A stretch of 64,000 nt of DNA from Shewanella gelidimarina (GTDB taxonomy: Bacteria; Pseudomonadota; Gammaproteobacteria; Enterobacterales; Shewanellaceae), in contig NZ_JAKIKW010000014.1 of the NCBI RefSeq assembly GCF_023283945.1, positions 62,001-126,000 of the forward strand, read 5' to 3'. Under the pieces are notes generated by a model, which was not told where the DNA came from, did no database searches, and saw only the letters and a list, made by a program, of their open reading frames with translations. Below, piece after piece: positions 17,181-27,483 of the stretch. Position 1 is the first letter of the stretch; every line of letters starts with the position of its first letter. The position numbers and the translations under genes are program-made.

Positions 17181-20018
17181 TTACAACTGTAAAACCTCAA
17201 TTGGATAACCAAGTGTTGATAATTCAGACTCTATCTTGGCACGATCACCTACAACAAGAATAACCATATCGTCGATTTTCAACTGGCTTTCAGCCAATGA
17301 GTTCAACTCATCAAGTGTTATGTTATTGGTGATTTCAGTTTGCTGTTCACTGTAATTATCATCCAAGTTATAACGTTGAATATTACGCATTAAACCCGCT
17401 TTTTGGTAAGGAGTTTCGTAGTTAAGTGCTTTGGATTGTGAGATAGAGTTCTGCATAAAGCTAAGCTCGTCCTCAGTCATCCCCGTGGCTTGGAATCCAT
17501 TAATTTCTTTAATAAATTCCACTAACGCTTCGGTCGTCACATCACTACGTACACTAGCAGTCGCTTGATAGAAACCTTGCTCTGGTCCTCCCGAGAAAAA
17601 GCTTCTCGCACCATAAGTGTAACCTTTGTCTTCACGAAGATTGAGATTAATACGGCTATTAAAAGCGCCACCCAGTGGATAGTTCATCAAGTAGGATTTG
17701 AAAAACGTTCCCGTAGCATCATAAGGCAGCGCGCGTTTACCAATTTTTATCACTGACTGCGCCGCTTCTGGCTTATCAACAATATAAATTTTCCCACCCG
17801 TAAATTCAGGAAGAACAGCTAATTCAGGAAAGGAAGTTTTAACCCCACTCCAACCGTTGAACCCTGTTAGCTTGGATAGCATTTGCGCTTCGTTTAGATT
17901 ACCAACGGCCACTATTTGCGCATTACCCGCGGTATATTGACGTTTATAAAAAGCTTTAACATCATCTAAGCTAATCGCTGTTACTGATGCAATTGAACCA
18001 CCACTGCTAACACCAAACGGGCTCTTATCACCGTATAACAGAGTACTAAATGCTCTTGAAGCCAAATAGTTTGGCTCCGTTAATTGCCGTTGTAGATTCT
18101 GTAATACCTGTTGTTTAACACGATCGAAATCAGCTTGATTGAATGCAGGTTCAAACAACTTCTCTTGGACAATTTTCATTGTCGCATCAAGATTTTCTGT
18201 TAGCGATGAAATCTGCAATCGACTTTGATAGCCACTGGCACCGAAGCTGACATTACTGCCAAGCATCTCTAATGCTTGAGTCAGCTCCTCAGAACTGCGC
18301 TTAAGGCTCGACTCATTCATCATTGACGCTGTTATCGACGCTAAGCCCGCTTGCTCTATATCAATAACGCGGTGGCCACCATTGAGGTAAACAACCACTT
18401 CAACGGTCGGCGTCTCGTTGGTTTCAGTACCAATAACCTCAATATCATTGGCCAGTTTACCTTGCCAAAGCGTAGGTATTTTTAATACGGGCGCGGCACC
18501 GACTGGCGGCACAACGTTGCGATCAAACGCTGACGTAATTTGAGGTGCGACATTAAGATCTTGAACCGCAACGGCTGCAATCTTTTCAGTTGGCGCGACA
18601 AAGTTATCGGCTTTAGCAATAAGCTGTTTTTGCCCTTGAGGCACAACGCTCATCACTACCATCGGCTTGTCTTTAATATATTTGTTAAACACCCGCATAA
18701 CATCTTCTTTGGTGACATTGGCATAACGCGCCAAATCAGTACCAATCATATTGGGGTTACCAGAAAACGTTTCATTGAATGCTAGGCTTGAGACTTTTAC
18801 CTGTACGCTTTGCAAACCAAAAATGGTGGCAGCTTCAAAATTGACTTTAACTTTTTCTAGGTCGTCATCCGTCACACCGCGTTGCTCAAATTCAGTGACT
18901 GAGTCACGCATGATTTTTTCTAAATCAGCTAACGTGCCACCCTGTGCTGGATTGGCTAATGCGTACATTGAAAACTGGCACGCCAATTCTTGACATGGAT
19001 GACTCACACCGGCTTGGACCGCATAGCCATCTTTAACAAGATTTTTATAGAAGATTGATGTCTTACCACCACCTAAGATATTAGACAACAGATCCAAAGC
19101 GGGCTCATCTTCATGGCGAGCATAAACCGTTGGCATCGCCATTTTAATCAAGGGTAAATGCACTCGATCTTCCATCGACAGATAAAGTGTCTTATCCAGT
19201 GTCACTAACGCTTTTACGGGCGCCTTAACTTCAGGACCTGCTGGAATTTCACCAAAATACTGATTAACCCAAGCAAGAGCCTGCATCTCGTCAAAGTCGC
19301 CACCAATAGTCAATGTGGCATTATTGGGGCCATACCAGCGCTGAAAAAAGTGTTTAACATCTTCAACATCTGCTCGGTCTAAATCTTCTGGCCAACCGAT
19401 AACAGGCCATGAGTAAGGATGACCTTGCGGATAAAATGCTTGATCAAAGCGCTCACCCATACGGCCATAAGGACGATTATCAATACGCTGTGCACGTTCG
19501 TTTTTGACCGTCTCACGTTGCACTTCAAACTTTTCTTCCGTTAGAGCCGGTAGGAAAAAGCCCATGCGATCAGATTCTAACCACAGCATTTTTTCTAACT
19601 GATTATTGGGCACGGTTTCGAAATAATTGGTTCTATCGGTATTGGTTGTACCGTTAAGGTTTCCACCCGCTTCAGTGACCATTTTAAAGTGTTGTTCATC
19701 AGCGACATGCTCTGACCCTTGGAACATCATGTGTTCAAACAAGTGTGCAAAGCCAGAGCGCCCGACTAATTCACGTCCTGAACCCACATGATAAGTCACA
19801 TCAACATGGACTAATGGATCAGAGTGATCTTCGTGCAAAATAACGGTTAAGCCATTGGCTAATTCATATTTACGATAGGGAATACCAACATCCTGTCCTG
19901 AAAAACTTACCGACTCCAGTAAAGTCACACCTGCGGGTAATGTCGTTTCAGACTGTTGTTGACCGGCACATCCAAATAACGCGGCACTAATTGCTGCGGC
20001 TAATATCCATTTTTTCAA
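17181..20018 (-). CDS. M16 (insulinase/pitrilysin) zinc peptidase, lipoprotein
   Basis: 945 residues made of two M16 repeats. Residues 1-17 form a lipoprotein signal (AALFGC). The N-terminal half has the inverted zinc motif HLFEH (residues 92-96) with the distal Glu in the NERAQRIDNRP region, so it is catalytic. The C-terminal half lacks HxxEH and has the substrate-side motif REDKGYTYGARS. The start codon is TTG, supported by a perfect AAGGAG seven bases upstream and by the signal peptide starting there. It probably degrades peptides at the envelope. Confidence 0.92.
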   Translation of the reverse strand: MKKWILAAAISAALFGCAGQQQSETTLPAGVTLLESVSFSGQDVGIPYRKYELANGLTVILHEDHSDPLVHVDVTYHVGSGRELVGRSGFAHLFEHMMFQGSEHVADEQHFKMVTEAGGNLNGTTNTDRTNYFETVPNNQLEKMLWLESDRMGFFLPALTEEKFEVQRETVKNERAQRIDNRPYGRMGERFDQAFYPQGHPYSWPVIGWPEDLDRADVEDVKHFFQRWYGPNNATLTIGGDFDEMQALAWVNQYFGEIPAGPEVKAPVKALVTLDKTLYLSMEDRVHLPLIKMAMPTVYARHEDEPALDLLSNILGGGKTSIFYKNLVKDGYAVQAGVSHPCQELACQFSMYALANPAQGGTLADLEKIMRDSVTEFEQRGVTDDDLEKVKVNFEAATIFGLQSVQVKVSSLAFNETFSGNPNMIGTDLARYANVTKEDVMRVFNKYIKDKPMVVMSVVPQGQKQLIAKADNFVAPTEKIAAVAVQDLNVAPQITSAFDRNVVPPVGAAPVLKIPTLWQGKLANDIEVIGTETNETPTVEVVVYLNGGHRVIDIEQAGLASITASMMNESSLKRSSEELTQALEMLGSNVSFGASGYQSRLQISSLTENLDATMKIVQEKLFEPAFNQADFDRVKQQVLQNLQRQLTEPNYLASRAFSTLLYGDKSPFGVSSGGSIASVTAISLDDVKAFYKRQYTAGNAQIVAVGNLNEAQMLSKLTGFNGWSGVKTSFPELAVLPEFTGGKIYIVDKPEAAQSVIKIGKRALPYDATGTFFKSYLMNYPLGGAFNSRINLNLREDKGYTYGARSFFSGGPEQGFYQATASVRSDVTTEALVEFIKEINGFQATGMTEDELSFMQNSISQSKALNYETPYQKAGLMRNIQRYNLDDNYSEQQTEITNNITLDELNSLAESQLKIDDMVILVVGDRAKIESELSTLGYPIEVLQL

Positions 20019-20511
20019 TTATTATCTCCTTCGCCAGAATGCGATATCGTTTTATCATCAGATCAGTAAGCTATGCTTGGCACTAGTATTACCCAGTAAG
20101 CTTGAAACAACCAGTGACTGTTAATCAGTTTAAATCACTTACGATGTAAAAAAGGTTTTGCGATTTCTGCTAACAAAATATTTCCATCACCTTAATCAGC
20201 AATCATAGCTCATCTAGGCTTAAGCCATGAATCTATTATGGTTTCTATAGTTTTTACAGTCACCTTCGCCATGTTACGTAAAAGTTAACTGTTAATATAA
20301 TTAAAACAAGCTTTTATATGACAATAAGTTATAACTAAATCGGTTTGTGATGCAAGGTGCTCTATCTATAGAATGCCAACGATTGGGTAACTAAATGTAA
20401 ACCTTCACAGCATTGAAGTGTTAGTCTCCTAGCAAATTATTGCAATAAATTATGTGGCAACCCTGTCACTTAAACGAATGACATAAAAATAATATATTTG
20501 GAATATTGATA
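20019..20511. other. Divergent intergenic region
   Basis: AT-rich, between the M16 gene and the symporter. It must hold both promoters, but I cannot point to a convincing operator and see no coding remnant. Confidence 0.5.
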
Positions 20512-21762
20512 ATGTGGCAAGTAATTAAAAACATCCCTTTTTGGCAGAAGGTATTAGCCGCCTTTGTACTTGGTGCTACTGTTGGTGTCATTTTTGGTGA
20601 ATCGGCAACGGTATTAAAGCCTTTAGGTGACCTATTTATTAGCGCGATCAAAATGCTGGTCGCACCGCTTATTTTCTGCGCCATTGTGGTGAGTATTACC
20701 TCTTTAGGCTCAGAAGCTAACCTAAAGCGGTTGAGCTTTAAGACGTTAGGCATGTTTATGTTTACCGGCACTATAGCGTCGTTTATCGGCTTAACCATTG
20801 GCTCGCTCATTGATATGGGCGGCTCAATGGAATTGGTTGCTACTGAAGTGAGCGAACGTCAGGTTCCTGGTTTTGCACAGGTACTGCTAAATATGATCCC
20901 CGTTAACCCATTTGCCTCTCTGGCAGAAGGGAACGTTCTCCAGATAATTGTATTTGCAGCATTAATTGGTATCGCTATCAATAAGGTTGGCGAAAAAGCC
21001 GCGCCCTTGAAAAGAACCCTTGAGGCTGGGGCTGAAGTGATGTTCCAGCTGACTCGTATGGTATTGCAACTCACCCCGATTGGCGTGTTTGGTTTAATGG
21101 CCTGGGTGGTCGGTGAGTATGGTTTATCCATGCTGTTACCGCTTGCTAAGTTCATCGGTGCTATCTACCTTGCTGCGTTAATCCACATTGTTTTTGTCTA
21201 TGGTGGACTGGTAAAATTCGCGGCTAAATTAAGCCCTTTACAGTTTTTCAGAAAAGCCATGCCAGCACAAATTGTGGCATTTACGACGGCATCAAGTTTC
21301 GGCACATTGCCGGCAAGCACACGTTGTACTGAATCAATGGGTGTATCAAAACGTTATAGCTCATTTGTATTGCCCCTTGGCGCGACCATGAACATGGATG
21401 GTTGCGGTGGGATCTATCCCGCTATTGCCGCCATTTTTATTGCGCAAATTTATGGCATTCAACTCGATATGACTGACTATATGCTGATTGCGGTAACAGC
21501 AACCGTTGCATCAGTCGGGACCGCTGGTGTGCCGGGCAGTGCCATGGTGATGCTGACGGTAACCTTAGGTGTTGTTGGCCTACCACTAGAAGGGATTGCA
21601 TTTATTGCCGCTATTGACCGGATCATTGATATGATCCGCACAGCAACCAATGTCACCGGGGATATGATGACAGCCGTTGTTATTGGTAAATCTGAAGGAC
21701 AGCTTGATCAAGAGCAATTTTATGCCGAAGAGAGCACTAAAACAGCACCTGTAACAAGTTAG
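20512..21762 (+). CDS. Dicarboxylate/amino acid:cation symporter (DAACS family)
   Basis: 416 residues from the ATG at 20512. The sequence has the glutamate-transporter architecture: about eight membrane helices, the serine-rich re-entrant loop FTTASSFGTLPAST, and the signature GATMNMDGCGG followed by GTAGVPGSA. It imports C4-dicarboxylates or acidic amino acids with protons or sodium. It stands alone with its own terminator, divergent from the M16 gene. Substrate specificity between glutamate, aspartate and C4 acids cannot be decided by eye. Confidence 0.9.
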   Translation: MWQVIKNIPFWQKVLAAFVLGATVGVIFGESATVLKPLGDLFISAIKMLVAPLIFCAIVVSITSLGSEANLKRLSFKTLGMFMFTGTIASFIGLTIGSLIDMGGSMELVATEVSERQVPGFAQVLLNMIPVNPFASLAEGNVLQIIVFAALIGIAINKVGEKAAPLKRTLEAGAEVMFQLTRMVLQLTPIGVFGLMAWVVGEYGLSMLLPLAKFIGAIYLAALIHIVFVYGGLVKFAAKLSPLQFFRKAMPAQIVAFTTASSFGTLPASTRCTESMGVSKRYSSFVLPLGATMNMDGCGGIYPAIAAIFIAQIYGIQLDMTDYMLIAVTATVASVGTAGVPGSAMVMLTVTLGVVGLPLEGIAFIAAIDRIIDMIRTATNVTGDMMTAVVIGKSEGQLDQEQFYAEESTKTAPVTS

Positions 21763-21778
21763 TAAGATTACTGTGAAA

Positions 21779-21810
21779 GAAAAAGGCCGCAATTGTGGCC
21801 TTTTTCTTTT
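21779..21810 (+). terminator. Terminator of the symporter gene
   Basis: AAAAAGGCC and GGCCTTTTT pair around an eight-base loop and run into CTTTT, 18 bases after the stop. Confidence 0.85.
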
Positions 21811-21859
21811 ATACTTTAAAATCATATTGCTAAGTGATTCATATTGAGGGTGTTTAAGT

Positions 21860-22048
21860 ATGGCTAAGCTGTTTTTTATTCCACTGCTACTATCTCTCGC
21901 ATGGGCGCTATTTCTTAATTACAACGGTGTGCCTCTAAAGAAGGGAAGAACCGGGTTTATCTATATTGTCGGCATTAGCATAACGATTATTTTGTCCTTA
22001 GGCTTTCTACTTTGGCTGACCGCAAACCAAAACATTCGTAGTTGGTAA
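21860..22048 (+). CDS. 62-residue two-helix membrane protein of unknown function
   Basis: Two hydrophobic segments (residues 3-20 and 35-54) are separated by a basic loop (PLKKGRTG). GAGGGTG precedes the ATG at good spacing. The composition is like that of real small inner-membrane proteins, and a terminator lies upstream, so it must have its own promoter in about 50 bases. I do not recognise the family. Confidence 0.6.
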   Translation: MAKLFFIPLLLSLAWALFLNYNGVPLKKGRTGFIYIVGISITIILSLGFLLWLTANQNIRSW

Positions 22049-22106
22049 CCCACAAATAACCCAACATCGCTTACGCGCCTAGCTCGAAAACCAGGCGCTA
22101 ACGGCA

Positions 22107-22373
22107 TCAACCTAACGCTTCATCGTTTAATGACAGACCACCAATATCAGTATCACTCCAGATCACCACATCGCCCTCCAGCACTGTCTTAAGCTCAACT
22201 TCTATTTCAAATTTTAAACTACTTTGTTGCATCAGTTTGTTGCGCGTAACATCTAATGACGCTTGCACAACAAGCAGGAATATAACGATAAGGGTGTGAT
22301 AACTAGAGCTTGTAATGACACGGCCAAACAGTTGTAAATGGGGAATGCTGGTGCATAGGTGATTAAGTTGTTC
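22107..22373 (-). pseudogene. Possible coding remnant, 88 open codons without a start
   Basis: The minus-strand frame closed by TGA at 22109-22107 is open back to a TAA at 22376-22374. Its translation looks protein-like: a hydrophobic stretch (TLIVIFLLVVQAS) followed by KFEIEVELKTVLEGDVVIW and an acidic end. No good start with a ribosome site is present; the only ATG would leave 41 codons, and the oadB terminator lies just upstream. It may be the 3' end of a deleted gene, or chance. I cannot name a family. Confidence 0.3.
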
Positions 22374-22411
22374 TTAGTAAATCCAAGCGCACGCTATCAT
22401 TTTCTGCAGGC

Positions 22412-22444
22412 AAAAAAAATCCCGCACTCGAAAAGTACAGGATT
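22412..22444 (-). terminator. Terminator of the oadGAB operon
   Basis: On the minus strand AATCCTGTACT pairs with AGTGCGGGATT (11 pairs including G-U) around a five-base loop and ends in eight T residues, 42 bases past the oadB stop. Confidence 0.85.
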
Positions 22445-22485
22445 GTTTTAATTGAAAAATACTATTCTACATTTTATAGAAATGC

Positions 22486-23616
22486 TTATCCTAGTACCGC
22501 TAGTAACACACCAGCGGCAACCGCACTTCCGAGCACGCCAGCCACATTTGGCCCCATTGCATGCATTAACAAAAAGTTCTGATTGTTCGCTTCGAGGCCG
22601 ACTTTATTGACGACCCTCGCCGCCATTGGCACTGCTGAAACACCTGCAGCGCCGAGCAGTGGATTAATCTTACCGCCAGATAATTTACTCATTAGCTTGG
22701 CCATTAACACCCCAGTTGCGGTACCGATACCAAATGCAACCGCCCCCAAGACCAAAATACCTAAGGTTTCAATTTGCAGAAACTGATCGGCAGATAATTT
22801 AGAACCCACTGCGAGTCCGAGAAAAATAGTGACGATATTAATCAGCTCATTCTGGGCGGTATTAGACAATCTATCGACCACACCGGACTCGCGCATCAAG
22901 TTACCTAAACAAAACATACCCACTAACGGCGTTGCTGCAGGAAGGAACAAAATAGTTAGCCCTAATACCATGAGTGGGAAGATTATCTTTTCCTTCTTAC
23001 TCACTTCACGCAGCTGCTCCATCTTGATCTTACGCTCAGATTCTGTTGTCAGCAGCCTCATAATCGGCGGCTGTATAAGCGGCACTAACGCCATATAAGA
23101 GTAGGCAGCAACCGCAATAGCACCGAGTAAGTCAGGGGCGAGTTTGGACGCTAAAAAGATAGCTGTGGGTCCATCTGCGCCGCCAATAATGGCTATAGCA
23201 GCAGCATCTTGCATTGAAAACTCAAACCCAGGGACTAAATTCAAACCAATCGCCCCGAGCAAGGTGGCAAAAATACCAAATTGTGCTGCGGCGCCAAGTA
23301 ATAACATTTTAGGGTTAGCAATCAATGCCCCAAAATCGGTTAATGCCCCCACCCCCATAAAGATCAATAGCGGGAAGATTCCCGTTTCAATACCGACATG
23401 GTAAGCGAAATAGAGCAGCCCACCTTCGTCAGTAAATCCACCATTAGGAATGTTGGCTAAAATAGCGCCAAAGCCTATCGGTAAAAGCAGTAACGGCTCA
23501 AACCCTTTTGCGATAGCTAAAAAGAGTAATAAGCAGCCGACACCCATCATTAACAATTGACCTGGCGTAAAGTTGGCAATGCCGGACTCAGACCAAAAGG
23601 CGATTAATCCTTCCAT
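22486..23616 (-). CDS. oadB: Oxaloacetate decarboxylase sodium pump, beta subunit
   Basis: 376 residues, strongly hydrophobic with about nine membrane segments. Family motifs are visible: [17 protein letters not shown], the ion-site region [12 protein letters not shown] and [14 protein letters not shown]. It decarboxylates carboxybiotin on OadA and exports sodium ions across the inner membrane. It lies eight bases after oadA and is last in the operon. Confidence 0.95.
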   Translation of the reverse strand: MEGLIAFWSESGIANFTPGQLLMMGVGCLLLFLAIAKGFEPLLLLPIGFGAILANIPNGGFTDEGGLLYFAYHVGIETGIFPLLIFMGVGALTDFGALIANPKMLLLGAAAQFGIFATLLGAIGLNLVPGFEFSMQDAAAIAIIGGADGPTAIFLASKLAPDLLGAIAVAAYSYMALVPLIQPPIMRLLTTESERKIKMEQLREVSKKEKIIFPLMVLGLTILFLPAATPLVGMFCLGNLMRESGVVDRLSNTAQNELINIVTIFLGLAVGSKLSADQFLQIETLGILVLGAVAFGIGTATGVLMAKLMSKLSGGKINPLLGAAGVSAVPMAARVVNKVGLEANNQNFLLMHAMGPNVAGVLGSAVAAGVLLAVLG

Positions 23617-23624
23617 GATGACTC

Positions 23625-25433
23625 CTATGCTAACGCTAACAGCTGACTACCAACTGATACCGAATCACCCTCTTTAACCCAAACCTGAGAGATCACTCCA
23701 TCAGCCTCGGCTCTTATTTCCGTTTCCATCTTCATCGCTTCTAAAATAATGACAACATCACCCTCTTTCACCGTGTCACCAGGAGACACATGCACTTTAA
23801 AAATATTACCTGATAGCGGTGCATTTTGTTCCAACTTGACCACCAACGACTCAACGGCGGCAGTTGTCGCGGGAGCAGCAAAAGGAATCACATTCTCGGC
23901 AGAAGTTATTTCACTGATATCTCCCCCTTCGGCCACTTCAACGACAAATCGCTGACCCTGCACCGTGACAGTGTAAGTTGCTGGCCCTTGCTTATTGGCA
24001 GCTGCTAGCTCTGCTTTTTTTACTTGTTCAAGCGCTTGAGCAGCGACTTCAGGTTTGGGTTCAAATGCGTCTGGATTATTGCGGTTTTTAAGAAATTTAA
24101 GGCCAATCTGCGGAAATAGTGCGTACGTTAAGACGTCATCATCTACCTCTGTTGATAGGGTAATCGCTTCGGCTTTGGCCTTTTCAACTAACTCAAGGCG
24201 TAACCTGTCGAGCTCAGCTTCGAGTAAGTCTGCTGGGCGACAAGTTATGGCTTCAGCGCCCGCTAAAACGCGTTGCTGCAGCTCGCTATTTACAGGCGCT
24301 GGCGTGGCGCCATATTCGCCCTTGAGTACGCCTTCTGTTTCTTTGGTAAGCGATTTATAACGCTCACCCGTAAGCACGTTAATCACCGCTTGGGTACCGA
24401 CAATTTGAGAGGTTGGCGTGACTAAGGCAATGAAACCTAAGTCTTCACGAACGCGTGGGATCTCTTCTAACACTAAATCTAACTTGTCTGCAGCGCCTTG
24501 CTCTTTCAGTTGGCTTTCCATATTGGTCAACATGCCACCTGGGACTTGAGCACGGAGAATGCGCGAATCAATACCTTTAAGTTCACCTTCGAAAGCTGCA
24601 TATTTTTTGCGTACCACTCTAAAGTAAGCGGCTATCTCTTCCAATAACGCCATGTCATAGCCGGTCGCTCTGTCAGTATCTTCAACCATTGCCACCAGAG
24701 TTTCTGTCGCGCTGTGACCATAAGTCTGACTCATTGACGAAATGGCGGTATCAAGTACATCAATGCCCGCTTCAATCGCTTTTTGGTAGGTAGCGGTGCT
24801 AAGCCCTGTTGTTGCATGACACTGCATAGAAACAACCAAATCCGTTTGAGATTTGATTTGGCTAATCATGTCAAAGGCATCGAACGGCTTTAATAGCCCG
24901 GCCATATCTTTGATACATAAAGAGTGACAGCCCATATCTTCAAGACGCTTAGCCATGTCAATCCATGTGTCCATCGTGTGCACTGGGCTCGTTGTGTAGG
25001 ATATAGTACCTTGCGCATGTGCACCGACTTCAACCACAGATTTAACTGCAGTTTCAAGGTTACGCACATCATTCATTGCATCAAAAATACGGAATACATC
25101 AACCCCGTTAGTATGAGCACGTTCGACAAAACGGTTAACTAAATCATCAGCATAGTGGCGATAACCTAAAAGATTCTGTCCTCTTAACAGCATTTGTTGA
25201 GGGGTATTAGGCATGGCTTTTTTAAGCTCTCTAATACGTTCCCATGGGTCTTCACCAAGATAACGGATGCAAGAATCAAACGTTGCTCCGCCCCATGACT
25301 CAAGCGACCAAAAGCCGACTTTGTCGAGCAAAGGTGCGATCGGTAACATATCTTCGGTGCGCAACCTAGTAGCGAGAATGGATTGGTGAGCATCTCTTAA
25401 GACGACGTCGGTTAAAGCCAGTGGCTTGCTCAT
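23625..25433 (-). CDS. oadA: Oxaloacetate decarboxylase sodium pump, alpha subunit
   Basis: 602 residues. An N-terminal carboxyltransferase TIM barrel starts [20 protein letters not shown] and includes CIKDMAGL and [12 protein letters not shown]; a conserved carboxylase helical domain follows; the C-terminal biotinyl domain carries the biotin lysine in EAMKMETEI near residue 568. It transfers CO2 from oxaloacetate to biotin. An Ala/Pro linker near 480-530 joins the domains as usual. It is the middle gene of oadGAB and makes pyruvate for fermentation or citrate/malate use. Confidence 0.96.
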   Translation of the reverse strand: MSKPLALTDVVLRDAHQSILATRLRTEDMLPIAPLLDKVGFWSLESWGGATFDSCIRYLGEDPWERIRELKKAMPNTPQQMLLRGQNLLGYRHYADDLVNRFVERAHTNGVDVFRIFDAMNDVRNLETAVKSVVEVGAHAQGTISYTTSPVHTMDTWIDMAKRLEDMGCHSLCIKDMAGLLKPFDAFDMISQIKSQTDLVVSMQCHATTGLSTATYQKAIEAGIDVLDTAISSMSQTYGHSATETLVAMVEDTDRATGYDMALLEEIAAYFRVVRKKYAAFEGELKGIDSRILRAQVPGGMLTNMESQLKEQGAADKLDLVLEEIPRVREDLGFIALVTPTSQIVGTQAVINVLTGERYKSLTKETEGVLKGEYGATPAPVNSELQQRVLAGAEAITCRPADLLEAELDRLRLELVEKAKAEAITLSTEVDDDVLTYALFPQIGLKFLKNRNNPDAFEPKPEVAAQALEQVKKAELAAANKQGPATYTVTVQGQRFVVEVAEGGDISEITSAENVIPFAAPATTAAVESLVVKLEQNAPLSGNIFKVHVSPGDTVKEGDVVIILEAMKMETEIRAEADGVISQVWVKEGDSVSVGSQLLALA

Positions 25434-25450
25434 TGTAACTCCCTACTTAT

Positions 25451-25696
25451 TTATGCTTTTTGGCGGTGCTGATGAATTGCAGAGGCGATAACGGCTGCCA
25501 TTAAAGGACTCACTGCGGGTTTAGTTACTGCCGGTTGGCGAGCATTAACGGTTGCTTTCTCTTGGGGTACAGGCGCATATTTTTTAGCAACTAGCTTCAT
25601 TCCCAAAATCAATATACCTAAAAATACAAAAACCAACGACATGCCGAGGATCATGATCCCAAGCGCATCGGTTAACTGTTCTGATATTGTTTCCAT
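25451..25696 (-). CDS. oadG: Oxaloacetate decarboxylase sodium pump, gamma subunit
   Basis: 81 residues with one membrane helix (ALGIMILGMSLVFVFLGILILGMKLV) and a short Pro/Ala-rich cytoplasmic tail with His residues near the end (IHQHRQ), as in OadG, which assembles OadA with OadB and binds zinc. It is first in the operon; AGAGGAAGAG precedes the ATG. Confidence 0.93.
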   Translation of the reverse strand: METISEQLTDALGIMILGMSLVFVFLGILILGMKLVAKKYAPVPQEKATVNARQPAVTKPAVSPLMAAVIASAIHQHRQKA

Positions 25697-25715
25697 CTCT
25701 TCCTCTCTAAAGCCC

Positions 25716-25743
25716 TATATACACTAAGACAAAAACGGTGCAA
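25716..25743 (-). promoter_or_regulatory. Candidate promoter of oadGAB
   Basis: On the minus strand TTGCAC (25743-25738) lies 16 bases upstream of TATATA (25721-25716), about 20 bases before the oadG start codon. Confidence 0.35.
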
Positions 25744-25946
25744 CCAAATGAGTGTATGCTAGTTTTGTCGGCCCATTTTACGGATTATGTAAATATACTG
25801 GAATAAAACAAATATTTATTCACTAACTGTTCACATGTTATGCATTCATTTCGATAATGCCTAAGCTTAAAGCCACTAGAAGACTGCTGTCATCGGCAAA
25901 AACAATAACCAATCTATAACAAAATAGCGAGACCTTTGTAAATTGG

Positions 25947-26036
25947 TCATACCAATAAGAATAAAAATATCACAGCAGCGATGATGATTCTATAATTTAT
26001 CATTAAAATAACTAGAGAATCATCAGCATCTTCCAC
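25947..26036 (-). CDS. Possible 29-residue membrane peptide
   Basis: A GTG codon five bases after CGAGGG opens 29 codons that encode an acidic N-terminus (EDADDS) and one hydrophobic helix (IIIAAVIFLFLLV). The surrounding 25750-26217 stretch has no other gene; GATGATTCT/AGAATCATC repeats flank part of it. Short AT-rich frames often look like this by chance. Confidence 0.18.
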   Translation of the reverse strand: MEDADDSLVILMINYRIIIAAVIFLFLLV

Positions 26037-26217
26037 AATAACCCTCGAAGTTTATAATTTGAATATTAAGTTAAAGGAAAGTAATTTCAGATATAAGAAC
26101 AGAGAGTGACCTTATGACTAGAATGAGATTTTATGCAGTAATCAATCAAACTATTGGTCTCGTTAAACTTAGTCATTCAGGAGCACAAATTAACTGAGTA
26201 GCCTTTTTCAAAATCCA

Positions 26218-27483
26218 CTATTTTATTAAGAACATAAAAGCCTTTTTTACTGATAGAACAGCTGTTTTTTTAGACTTGTATACGTGGTTATCCTTTTCAG
26301 CAGTAGCGCTAAAGCATGCTTTAAATAACTGCGATATAAGTTGATGCTTTTTCAGTACCTCTGTCGAAGCATACGGCGCTTGCAATGGTAAAGACGGTTT
26401 GATTAGCACAGGCGCAGAGATGAGATCTCCGCGTTGATACATTAGATTGATAAATTGTCGCCAATCTCCCGCTAATAGTGCTTGAGTCAATTTTACTCGT
26501 ATCGGCAACGTCAGCTTACTCAGCCCCAATAAAACCATTATCACTAACACAAATCCGACGAGAGCAAACAGCATGCGATATCGGTTAGCGTTAGCCCCGA
26601 TAACCTTGAGTTTAATTTCAGCTAAGTTTAGTCGATGTAACCCGCCGTCAGGCTGCCACCAAACCACCTCTTCTCCTCCAACAGTAAATTCTCCTCCTGC
26701 TTCAATAATATAACTAAACTCTTGGCTAAGTATTGCGCTATTTTCACCACGATTATTGCTGTCAGTAAGTTTAGCTTCAAGCGCCATAACGTTAATGCCA
26801 TTAGGCGCCGTTATGCCTATTCGAGGTATATTCATTGCCGGAAGATTAGTAACAGAAATGTTGATTTCACGCTTAATCACATCACCAATGTTGTAGCTTT
26901 GCTGTGGCTCTGACCACTGCTCATCAATCGATACAGATTCAGTGACAATGTATTGCTTCACATCTTTAAGACTTGCTGGAATGTGTGCGTAAAGAGCAAC
27001 GGCATCCGACATTAACGTTGCCGTTTTTGGTTCTCCGCTACTGCTATCCATATACTTTATTTTGAATCGAACACTTGGTACCTCAATAACACCTTTATGT
27101 TCGGGATAAAGATACACCTCCCAGATCTGAGAGGACAGCGCTTGCCCAGCAATCGTTCTGCTGCCATTAATGGCAAATGCAGATGCTTGGGATAATCGTG
27201 CACTCGACATAGAAGGTAGATCAAACTCAGTGCCACCGTTAAAAAAACCGTTAACCAGTAGCTCAAAACGTAATACGGTTTGCTCACCAACGATAGGATG
27301 AACATTAGAAACTTGTGTCACTATTTGAGTCGAAGAAACCCCGGTACTGGCAACAAAAGTCGCGCTATTAGTCGTGGAGGAAGTATTATCGGCAATCACG
27401 CTACTGCTGAAACCAAGGATATAAAAGCCATACAAAGCGACACGCTTATATTGGAGTAAAAAACAGATAGCCTTGCTAATCAT
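26218..27483 (-). CDS. batD: BatD-type aerotolerance protein
   Basis: 421 residues from the ATG at 27483, chosen for its strong site GGAGGAGGGG and an export signal starting there. The protein has beta-rich BatD repeats (VGEQTVLRFELLVNG, VYLYPEHKGVIEVPSVRF, NIGDVIKREINISVTNLPA) and a single membrane helix near 325 followed by a basic cytoplasmic tail. It overlaps the upstream batB/C gene by 8 bases. BatD works with the Bat VWA proteins in the envelope; its exact role is not established. It is the last gene of the moxR-bat operon. Confidence 0.85.
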   Translation of the reverse strand: MISKAICFLLQYKRVALYGFYILGFSSSVIADNTSSTTNSATFVASTGVSSTQIVTQVSNVHPIVGEQTVLRFELLVNGFFNGGTEFDLPSMSSARLSQASAFAINGSRTIAGQALSSQIWEVYLYPEHKGVIEVPSVRFKIKYMDSSSGEPKTATLMSDAVALYAHIPASLKDVKQYIVTESVSIDEQWSEPQQSYNIGDVIKREINISVTNLPAMNIPRIGITAPNGINVMALEAKLTDSNNRGENSAILSQEFSYIIEAGGEFTVGGEEVVWWQPDGGLHRLNLAEIKLKVIGANANRYRMLFALVGFVLVIMVLLGLSKLTLPIRVKLTQALLAGDWRQFINLMYQRGDLISAPVLIKPSLPLQAPYASTEVLKKHQLISQLFKACFSATAEKDNHVYKSKKTAVLSVKKAFMFLIK

